A stretch of DNA of 9,644 nucleotides from Nitrososphaerota archaeon (GTDB lineage: Archaea; Thermoproteota; Nitrososphaeria; Nitrososphaerales; CADDZS01): assembly GCA_021325255.1 (NCBI GenBank), contig JAJPHP010000027.1, positions 1 through 9,644 on the forward strand, read 5' to 3'. The translations under genes were made by a program, and so were the position numbers. Below the pieces are notes generated by a model. It saw only the letters and a program-made list of their open reading frames with translations, was not told where the DNA came from and searched no databases. This document shows, one piece after another, positions 1 to 4,788 of the stretch (positions are counted from its first letter, which is position 1; each line of letters opens with the position of its first letter).

Positions 1-431
1 TCCATCTACAACTCGTTCATTGTTGCGGCGATGTAAAAAAAGAAGCATTCAGAGAACACACAGAGGAAGGCATCAAAACATCATATTCGTGCAACAGAGC
101 ACTTTTTTGTTTGCAAAGTGGCGTGCCATCCCTCTTATGAAATCAACAATCGCCCGTCCTTGGGAGAGCGTAGCGGTCTCTTTTATTCGAGGTGGTGCAA
201 TGTAAGACTAAAAATTTCGAGAGGATTAAACTGAGATGCATACACTCTGTGTTTGCGTGTTTCACATGCATGACAGCAAGGACGTGATACGAACGCACAC
301 TTCAAAAAACTGAATGCTTTATCTCTCGGTATGTGTTACACCGTAGGAGATTCTGAATGGAGAAAAGACGAGCTTTGGAATGCTAGCGGAAAGATTCGGT
401 GACCGAGAAAAGCTCTGTCTGTTCTTCTACC
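1..431. other. Left-edge non-coding stretch
   Basis: I see no convincing gene here. The longest open frame (20-205, plus strand) starts with TTG, is rich in Arg, Lys and Ser, and shows no domain or ribosome-binding site. The stretch lies downstream of the minus-strand TRAM gene, so it may hold that gene's 3' end. A short dyad, TCGGT-G-ACCGA at 396-406, could form a weak hairpin on the outgoing transcript. No tRNA-like T-arm is visible. Confidence 0.5.
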
Positions 432-848
432 TTAGGTCTGGGCTTCAGCTGGTGCGGAGGAAGCAGAAGCTGAGGATGTTGTCGTAGCGGACGCCGGTTG
501 CGCCTGAGGCTGTTGGACGACCTCCGCAGTCGCCGCTCTCGATCCGACGTTAGTAATCCTAATTGTGAGCTCTTCGCCTGGCTTTGCGCCCTTTATGAAG
601 ACGATGAAGCCCTCCACGCGAGCGACTCCCTCGCCGCGCTCGCTCCTATCTATGACCCTGACCTTGTACTCCTTTCCAATCTCTACGGGTTTTGCTCCTG
701 AAGATGCCTCTCCCGCGGCACCGCCGCCTCTTTTCTCGGCGTACTGCTGGTCTCCACCACCACGGCCTCGCCTGTGGCGAGGTTCGTAGCCTTCGGGCCT
801 CTTGTCACCGTAAAAACTTCCGCGCTGGCTTCGACGTCTATCACTCAT
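432..848 (-). CDS. TRAM-domain RNA-binding protein with disordered flanks
   Basis: A 138-residue protein with an ATG start at 848. Residues about 54-111 form a TRAM domain: it opens with PVEIGKEYKVRVID, continues with GEGVARVEGFIVFIKGAKPGE, and ends around AATAEVV. TRAM is a small beta-barrel that binds RNA; stand-alone archaeal TRAM proteins are known or proposed as RNA chaperones. Typical stand-alone versions are only about 60-75 residues. Here about 50 N-terminal residues are basic and Gly/Arg-rich (RHRRGRGGGD, KRGGG), like an RGG-type RNA-binding tail. About 27 C-terminal residues are almost entirely Ala, Ser, Thr, Pro and Gln. Both flanks look intrinsically disordered. The protein is probably cytoplasmic, and no catalytic residues (such as a methyltransferase) are attached. 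The TRAM assignment is firm; the chaperone role is inferred. Confidence 0.9.
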   Translation of the reverse strand: MSDRRRSQRGSFYGDKRPEGYEPRHRRGRGGGDQQYAEKRGGGAAGEASSGAKPVEIGKEYKVRVIDRSERGEGVARVEGFIVFIKGAKPGEELTIRITNVGSRAATAEVVQQPQAQPASATTTSSASASSAPAEAQT

Positions 849-979
849 TTAAGAAACACAACACAACTGCTATCTAGAGAGAGATGAGATCATGCATGGA
901 TTGCTTATCAGTGTTTGGGTCGCAGAGGGAGGAGAGCGGTGATGTGATTTTCCCCGGCTTTGTACCCTATGCATTAGGC

Positions 980-996
980 GATTTATCCTCTAAATC
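980..996. repeat. AT-rich inverted repeat
   Basis: The arms GATTTA (980-985) and TAAATC (991-996) are perfect complements around a 5-nt spacer. The repeat lies about 130 nt upstream of the minus-strand TRAM gene and about 85 nt upstream of the possible plus-strand ORF at 1082. It could be a regulator site or a TATA-like element. A 6-bp dyad can also arise by chance. Confidence 0.3.
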
Positions 997-1081
997 AAAA
1001 TGCTGATGGAACCGAATCAAAGTCTCATATGATTCCAAAAGGGGTGAGTCTAGGAAGAGACGACTAGGTCATTCAAAGAGA

Positions 1082-1282
1082 ATGCCTTCGAAGTGCATTC
1101 CTGCTGGAGTGGACACATTGGTCTTGCCAAGGGATGTCAGATTCATCGTAGGCATGAGAGAACCCTCCGCGCCGACACGTTGCGCGTACGCTGACTATCA
1201 AGAAATTAGACAGGCGTATCTTTCTAGAGCCGCCCTAGAAAATAAAGGGAAGAAATTAGATTGTGAAAGGAGGAGCAGATGA
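1082..1282 (+). CDS. Possible small hypothetical protein
   Basis: A 66-codon open frame from ATG at 1082, preceded by the weak ribosome-binding-like AAAGAGA. The product begins MPSKCIPAGVDTLVLPRD and ends ENKGKKLDCERRSR. I recognise no domain, membrane segment or metal-binding pattern (its three Cys are scattered). A TATA-like TCATATGATT lies near 1024-1033, roughly 50 nt upstream. Its last codons contain AGGAGG, and its stop overlaps an ATG in an ATGA arrangement with a further 37-codon frame (1279-1392). That resembles translational coupling, but the second frame is antisense to a convincing zinc-ribbon gene. This may be a real short gene or chance; I lean slightly against it. Confidence 0.25.
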   Translation: MPSKCIPAGVDTLVLPRDVRFIVGMREPSAPTRCAYADYQEIRQAYLSRAALENKGKKLDCERRSR

Positions 1283-1301
1283 ATCTTTCCAACGCAGGAT
1301 C

Positions 1302-1472
1302 TCAAAAGTTCATTGCAGAGCCCTTGAAGCCGCACTCTTCGCAGATCATCTTCGCTGACTTCTTTGACGCCTTTGCAAGAGTAATCTTATGACTGTGACA
1401 CTTTGGGCACTCCCAGTCGCCGGAACTGACCATTGGCATGGCTGACGCATTCTTCCCTCCCGCTTTAAACAT
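1302..1472 (-). CDS. Very small zinc-ribbon protein
   Basis: A 56-codon gene from ATG at 1472 to TGA at 1302. The product contains GDWECPKCHSHKI, then about 14 residues rich in Lys, Ala and Ser, then MICEECGFKG, and ends SAMNF. The two CxxC pairs (Cys22/25 and Cys44/47, 18 residues apart) are a classic four-cysteine zinc ribbon. The layout resembles small archaeal transcription-related ribbons such as Elf1-like proteins, but I cannot assign a family. The start is uncertain. A TATA-like TTTTTAAA lies only 3-10 nt upstream of this ATG, which would place transcription start near 1453. The in-frame ATGs at 1439 or 1433 (45 or 43 residues) would then be the true starts, and both keep the whole ribbon. 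The N-terminal 11 residues carry no recognisable feature. Confidence 0.7.
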   Translation of the reverse strand: MFKAGGKNASAMPMVSSGDWECPKCHSHKITLAKASKKSAKMICEECGFKGSAMNF

Positions 1473-1473
1473 A

Positions 1474-1484
1474 ATTTAAAAATT
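1474..1484 (-). promoter_or_regulatory. TATA-like box for zinc-ribbon gene
   Basis: On the minus strand the sequence reads AAATTTTTAAATT just before the first possible ATG of the zinc-ribbon gene. Archaeal transcription usually starts about 25 nt downstream of the TATA box. That would be inside the first possible codons and favours a downstream ATG (1439 or 1433). Confidence 0.45.
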
Positions 1485-1533
1485 TGGTTTGTTAATCAGA
1501 CGAAGCGCCATGGCATTACTCGACAAGAGTCTT

Positions 1534-2217
1534 TCAGCTACTCGACAGTCGCTGCTTCAAGACGCGGAGTGCAGCGCTGATCTCCTTCTCTCTTGTATCT
1601 AGCGTCGCGGACAGCTCGTCGATATCTGGTTGCTTCTCCTCACCTAGTGTCTCGTACAGTATTTGCCTGTGAAGCTCATCTTCAAATGATTCCCTGATAG
1701 CTTCGTGTGCAACCTTTGTGATTCGTTGTTTCAATCTGAGCAACGAGATTTCCATTTGCGTCAACTCTGACAACTTTGAGTTTATCTCCTTGAGGAGTTT
1801 GTCGCTCGCGTTGAGCTTCTTTACGACGTCGGCCTCCTTTTCCAGCTGTGCTACTTCTCTCGAGGTTGATCTCAACTCTCTCTGCTCCGCGGATTCCTCA
1901 TCTATGTGGGGGGAAAGATCTCGGAAGACAAACTCCACTGCATCCCGCGTTATGCCAATCGCGAGCATGCAACTCTTGTCGAGTTGGAAGTACTTCCTCT
2001 TTGGGGCCGCATACTCGCTCTCGCTTTCGTACGACGAGATGAAGCCGTGTCGCTCGAGCACTTCAAGGTGCTTCAGCACAGCCTGCTGGCTCACGCCCAG
2101 GTCCTTTGAGAGTTGGATGAAGTACCTCGGCTCGTCGGCAAGCAACTGCAAAATTCTTCGTCTGGTCTCGTTGCCCAAGACATCCAGCAATGTATCGATG
2201 TCATCGAGTTCTATCAT
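1534..2217 (-). CDS. Winged-helix ArsR-type regulator (Phr-like)
   Basis: A 227-residue protein with ATG at 2217. Residues about 5-80 are a winged helix-turn-helix. LDVLGNETRRRILQLL forms the first helices, FIQLSKDLGVSQQAVLKHL the helix-turn-helix with its recognition helix, and KRKYFQL the wing strand. Residues about 115-180 have heptad-like Leu/Glu/Lys spacing suggesting a coiled coil for dimerisation, followed by an acidic and then helical C-terminus. From memory the N-terminal half closely resembles the Phr heat-shock repressor of Pyrococcus and other archaeal ArsR-type proteins, which have a similar length. No metal-binding cysteine set is visible (a single Cys83), so a metal-sensing ArsR role is unlikely. 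A strong dyad lies over the predicted transcript start, which fits autorepression. The DNA-binding role is secure; the signal sensed and the target genes are unknown. Confidence 0.9.
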   Translation of the reverse strand: MIELDDIDTLLDVLGNETRRRILQLLADEPRYFIQLSKDLGVSQQAVLKHLEVLERHGFISSYESESEYAAPKRKYFQLDKSCMLAIGITRDAVEFVFRDLSPHIDEESAEQRELRSTSREVAQLEKEADVVKKLNASDKLLKEINSKLSELTQMEISLLRLKQRITKVAHEAIRESFEDELHRQILYETLGEEKQPDIDELSATLDTREKEISAALRVLKQRLSSS

Positions 2218-2244
2218 TCTATTTTCGACTCACAGAGCGCGATG

Positions 2245-2271
2245 CGTTCACAAGTGCGACACTTGGTAACG
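2245..2271. promoter_or_regulatory. 27-bp dyad operator of the ArsR-type gene
   Basis: Twelve-base arms CGTTCACAAGTG and CACTTGGTAACG flank a CGA spacer and pair at 10 of 12 positions. The inner six pairs (2251-2265) are perfect. A TATA-like element lies at 2278-2288 on the minus strand, so transcription would be expected to start near 2257, in the centre of the dyad. A protein bound here would block RNA polymerase at its own gene, as Phr does. Direct regulation by the adjacent gene product is inferred. Confidence 0.65.
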
Positions 2272-2277
2272 ATACAC

Positions 2278-2288
2278 TTTAATTATTT
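2278..2288 (-). promoter_or_regulatory. TATA box of the ArsR-type gene
   Basis: The minus-strand sequence AAATAATTAAAGTG holds an AT-rich TATA-like core. It lies about 26 nt upstream of the centre of the dyad and about 65 nt upstream of the ATG at 2217, so a leader of about 40 nt is expected. Confidence 0.5.
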
Positions 2289-2473
2289 TCGCATCAAGGT
2301 TAGTCTCTTATAGTGAGTATCCAAGCAGATTTCTAATCGTATCTTGGGCTTGGCCTGGAAAATGATCTATTGAAGGGGAACACTCTTTCCCATTACGTTG
2401 CTTAAGAGTTGGCCAATCGGTCGTCTTTTCGTTTTTGTTTGCCCGTTCATGTGTCGTTTTCGGATTTTCTGTT

Positions 2474-3115
2474 TCATACAGAATATGAGAGTTCTTGGCT
2501 CTGGCCGCTCTTTTCTTGCGCAAGACGTCGATGCTGAGAGCTGCTGCCCTCGGCGGTCGTTGAGAGAAGATCGCTTGCCGTGATAATTCCGACTACCTTT
2601 CCTTTCCTTGCTGTGAGGACTGCTTGCGAATGTTGCAAAAGCAGGGCAACCGCAGTGATCGGAATACTCTCGTCCACAACAGGGAACTGTTCCTGCATGA
2701 CCTCGACGACGGGCTTGTCGTAGAATGCCTTTGGATCTGGCTCCTTTAGCAGGCTTTGGACGATGTGCCTTTCAGAAAGACTGCCAACACAAATATCTTC
2801 TCTGTCGTCTCTTACCGGAAGCTGGGAGAAGCCGTACTGACGCATCTTTTCAGCAGCTTCCCGCACTCTCTCGTTCTTTCTGATCCAGACCAGGTCGCGC
2901 TTCTCGACATCTCTTGCTAGTCCTGTTCTAGGCTGTTCGAGCCTGTCGAGATACTCGAAGATCTTCTTCACAATATCGTACGACGGACGCACCCTGTTGC
3001 TCTCAATCTTTGCTACAAGCGACTGGCTCGCGCCTACGCTGTTTGCGAGTTTCTTTTGGCTTATTCCCAGCGCTACTCGCCTTTTCTTTATCTCTTGAGT
3101 CGGGGGTAAAAGCAT
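2474..3115 (-). CDS. XRE-family HTH regulator with CBS pair
   Basis: A 213-residue protein with ATG at 3115. Residues about 5-60 are an XRE/Cro-type helix-turn-helix (IKKRRVALGISQKKLANSVG, then SQSLVAKIESNRVRPSYD). Residues about 68-186 form two CBS motifs: LVWIRKNERVREAAEKMRQY with SQLPVRD, and PVVDESIPITAVALLL with KGKVVGIITASDLLS. CBS pairs commonly bind adenosyl ligands such as AMP, ATP or SAM, so this is probably a ligand-responsive transcription factor. This HTH-CBS architecture is widespread in archaea and usually about 180-190 residues. The extra 27 or so C-terminal residues (Ser/Gln/Lys-rich) look disordered and are unusual. The opening LLPPTQEIKKRR matches the usual family N-terminus, supporting this start. 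Two inverted repeats just upstream suggest autoregulation. Ligand and targets are unknown. Confidence 0.9.
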   Translation of the reverse strand: MLLPPTQEIKKRRVALGISQKKLANSVGASQSLVAKIESNRVRPSYDIVKKIFEYLDRLEQPRTGLARDVEKRDLVWIRKNERVREAAEKMRQYGFSQLPVRDDREDICVGSLSERHIVQSLLKEPDPKAFYDKPVVEVMQEQFPVVDESIPITAVALLLQHSQAVLTARKGKVVGIITASDLLSTTAEGSSSQHRRLAQEKSGQSQELSYSV

Positions 3116-3130
3116 GTGCTAATCTAGCAC
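3116..3130. promoter_or_regulatory. Inverted repeat abutting the XRE-CBS start codon
   Basis: GTGCTA and TAGCAC are perfect 6-bp arms around ATC and directly abut the ATG of the XRE-CBS gene. The repeat lies just downstream of the predicted transcript start (about 3144). It could be an operator half or a leader hairpin hiding the start codon. Confidence 0.45.
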
Positions 3131-3140
3131 TCGTTATTCG

Positions 3141-3165
3141 TTTGGGAATATCTGGTATTCCTAAA
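3141..3165. promoter_or_regulatory. 25-bp dyad operator of the XRE-CBS gene
   Basis: The arms TTTGGGAATA and TATTCCTAAA pair at 9 of 10 positions around a 5-bp spacer, TCTGG. The inner six pairs are perfect. The dyad lies between the TATA-like TTATACC (minus strand, about 3167-3173) and the predicted transcript start near 3144. Binding here would interfere with initiation. The adjacent XRE-CBS protein is the natural candidate ligand, by inference. Confidence 0.6.
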
Positions 3166-3175
3166 AGGTATAAGA
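3166..3175 (-). promoter_or_regulatory. TATA-like box of the XRE-CBS gene
   Basis: The minus strand reads CTTATACCTTTTAGG, with a TTATACC core about 50 nt upstream of the ATG at 3115. A second AT-rich patch lies further upstream (ATATTATCG, about 3181-3190), so the exact box is uncertain. Confidence 0.35.
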
Positions 3176-3300
3176 CTTTCGCGATAATATTGCTGCATCT
3201 TGAAACCGTGCTAGAATCTTCATGAGCCGACATCGAGGCGGCGGGGCAGAATCGAGACAGATCGGTCGCTCCTTCGAGTGTTGCCCGCATATTCTGGGAT

Positions 3301-4128
3301 TTACAATGTGCTGGGAAGCAAAGAGGCGTTTCCGATAACGTCACCTTTGAGCGTAGTTACAATCGCTTCGCTTGCACTCTTGAGCTCTCTGACTAGAGGG
3401 GCGACTCTTCGCTCTTCCTTCGCGGCATCAGCCGAGTATCCGGCGACTACGAGGTCAAGGTTGAACGAAGGCATCAGAATAACATCTACTGGGGCGGACA
3501 AGTTCTCGACAATTGCCTCAGGAAAGATTGCACTTCGTTCAACTTTTAGAAAGATCCACACTGGCTGACCAGTTAGGGGGTTTCCTCTGCGTTGGAAGAT
3601 GGGGTGAACGTGACCCATCACCAATCTTTTGCACATTGCGAATTTCGCAAGGGGCCTTGTGTGCCCATGAAGAATGAGCGTATCGGAGATGTAAAATCCG
3701 TTCGAATCGATCAGTTCCACTCCGGCCGGGACTAGATAGGAGAGACCTCCATCATGATTTCCGAGTATTATGTGAACACGTGTATGCTCTAGAAGGCGCG
3801 TGAAGAACCTCGGGACATTTTCCCATTCCGATTTCAGGATCCTGTCTGTGCCTGATTTCACGTCTCCGTTAATTATAAGGTCGGTTGCGTGAGTTTCCTT
3901 CACGAGCTCAACGATTTCGTTGAGCATTGTCGCCTGGTTCGAGTTCAGTTTTACTCCAGCGCTTTGGAATTTCTCTTCAAAGCCAATGTGGAGGTCACCT
4001 ACTACGATGAATCGCCTTCTTCCTTCACGATCTGCAGAGCTTGTCAGGCTCGCTTGTTCGCCGCACTTCTCCTCTTGCTCTTCTAGGAGTAAGGCTCTCT
4101 TCTCAAAGAGAACTTTTACTTTCAGCAA
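3301..4128 (-). CDS. SbcD/Mre11-related archaeal metallophosphoesterase
   Basis: A 275-residue calcineurin-like phosphoesterase with the full metal-binding motif series. GDLHIGFE lies at residues 44-51, NGDVK at 87-91, GNHD at 123-126, HGH at 154-156 and GHVHP at 172-176. This is the compact archaeal family annotated as SbcD/Mre11-related putative phosphoesterase. It has a two-metal active site but lacks the capping domain of true Mre11. Members are probably cytoplasmic; the substrate (nucleic acid or nucleotide) is not settled. The start is TTG at 4128, with the Shine-Dalgarno-like AAGGTGAG (4132-4139) 4 nt before it. The frame is closed upstream by a TGA and no ATG is available. The N-terminal 38 residues are charged and poorly characteristic. 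The gene is divergent from the SWIM zinc-finger gene. Confidence 0.88.
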   Translation of the reverse strand: MLKVKVLFEKRALLLEEQEEKCGEQASLTSSADREGRRRFIVVGDLHIGFEEKFQSAGVKLNSNQATMLNEIVELVKETHATDLIINGDVKSGTDRILKSEWENVPRFFTRLLEHTRVHIILGNHDGGLSYLVPAGVELIDSNGFYISDTLILHGHTRPLAKFAMCKRLVMGHVHPIFQRRGNPLTGQPVWIFLKVERSAIFPEAIVENLSAPVDVILMPSFNLDLVVAGYSADAAKEERRVAPLVRELKSASEAIVTTLKGDVIGNASLLPSTL

Positions 4129-4131
4129 TTG

Positions 4132-4139
4132 CTCACCTT
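4132..4139 (-). promoter_or_regulatory. Ribosome-binding site deciding a TTG start
   Basis: The minus-strand AAGGTGAG sits with GGTGA ending 4 nt before TTG at 4128. It is one of the few good Shine-Dalgarno matches in the window and supports TTG as the phosphoesterase start. GTG within the motif is out of frame and quickly terminated. Confidence 0.5.
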
Positions 4140-4348
4140 CTCGGAGTTTTCGTCGCTTTCATAGTATCATTCTCGTTGACGATGCGGCGTTGCAGTTACT
4201 TCTGCGAAGTACTCGTTTATTGCCTTAAGAACATTCGTGACCACCGGAGGAGTCAGACGTGAAGAAGCAAAAGGAAGCGGATCAGAGACGAGGCTTTAGA
4301 AGTCGAATGATAGAAACTTTCAATATCCCGCAAGCTGTTGACATGACA

Positions 4349-4363
4349 TGCAGCTTTGCTGCA
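4349..4363. promoter_or_regulatory. Inverted repeat in the SWIM gene 5' region
   Basis: TGCAGC and GCTGCA form a perfect dyad around TTT. A TATA-like TTTCAATATC (4318-4327) lies about 26 nt upstream of the repeat's start, so the dyad coincides with the predicted transcript start (about 4349). It also overlaps the first codons of the longer possible SWIM reading frame, which argues for the ATG at 4390. Confidence 0.45.
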
Positions 4364-4389
4364 AACAAAGTGTGTGCTTTAAAGAGAGG

Positions 4390-4788
4390 ATGAGTTCCGA
4401 TAGTTTCTCTAAAGAAGTTTCTGAATCCGGCCCCCGAGATGCGCGAGATGGGAGCGACATCAGGAGATGGGATCGCGCCCAGAAGCTCGTTCAGAATCTA
4501 GGCGTGAAGCTCCACCGGTTTCAGCCCAGCAAGAGGGAGGTTTGGACTGTAGTAGGCAAGGAGGGTGATTTTCTCGTGGATTACGATCCTGGGGATAAGG
4601 GGAGATCCTACTGTTCGTGCAATGATTTTCACTTTCGAGTTCTCAGTGGCAATGTTCCAGTCTGCTATCATCTGCTCGCAACCGAGATGGCTTACTCGCA
4701 GGGCCAGTATGCGGTGGTCGAGTTTCGGGACGATGAATACGAGGACTTCATTAGGGCTCTTGTTTCGGACCTCTTTTCTCACCTGTGA
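4390..4788 (+). CDS. SWIM zinc-finger protein, SWS1-like signature
   Basis: A 132-residue protein if started at ATG 4390; an in-frame ATG at 4348 would add 14 residues (MQLCCKQSVCFKER) that look non-coding. GAGAGG immediately precedes the 4390 ATG. The SWIM zinc finger is Cys75-x-Cys77 (YCSCNDF), 14 residues, then Cys92-x-His94 with Ala97 (CYHLLA). The CxC...CxHxxA form, including the Ala, is the signature reported for the SWS1/Shu2 family, which acts with Rad51/RadA paralogues in recombination. SWIM domains generally bind DNA or protein partners. The N-terminus (RWDRAQKLVQNLGVKLHRF, then VWTVVGKEGDFLVDYD) precedes the finger, and the C-terminus (FRDDEYEDFIRALVSDLF) is acidic and helical. The gene is divergent from the Mre11-related phosphoesterase and overlaps the converging transporter gene by 10 bp. 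The SWIM call is strong; the recombination role is inferred. Confidence 0.85.
   Translation: MSSDSFSKEVSESGPRDARDGSDIRRWDRAQKLVQNLGVKLHRFQPSKREVWTVVGKEGDFLVDYDPGDKGRSYCSCNDFHFRVLSGNVPVCYHLLATEMAYSQGQYAVVEFRDDEYEDFIRALVSDLFSHL

Larger units (their letters stand above)
849..1301. other. Intergenic stretch with possible small plus-strand ORF
   Basis: A 453-nt gap between the TRAM and zinc-ribbon genes. It contains a perfect AT-rich dyad (980-996, arms GATTTA and TAAATC, 5-nt spacer) and an uncharacterised plus-strand open frame at 1082-1282, listed separately. I see no clear TATA box for the TRAM gene at the expected distance. I recognise no structured RNA or tRNA here. Confidence 0.4.

Noticed and set aside
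20..205. 61-codon plus-strand open frame near the left edge
   Set aside because: TTG start, no ribosome-binding site or promoter at the right distance, basic composition without any recognisable domain.
396..406. TCGGT-G-ACCGA palindrome downstream of the TRAM gene
   Set aside because: Too short for a stable hairpin and without a clear T-run after it; kept only as a note in the left-edge entry.
2308..2523. 71-codon minus-strand frame overlapping the end of the XRE-CBS gene
   Set aside because: TTG start inside another gene in a different frame; no domain. The CBS pair is already complete, so it is not a frameshifted continuation.
3003..3344. 113-codon minus-strand frame across the XRE-CBS 5' region
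   Set aside because: Overlaps the XRE-CBS coding start and its operators and the end of the phosphoesterase gene in another frame; composition is like a shadow frame.
4167..4244. 25-codon minus-strand GTG frame with a plausible-looking peptide (VVTNVLKAINEYF...)
   Set aside because: Very short, no ribosome-binding site, and closed upstream by a stop; not supportable as a gene or as a remnant of one.
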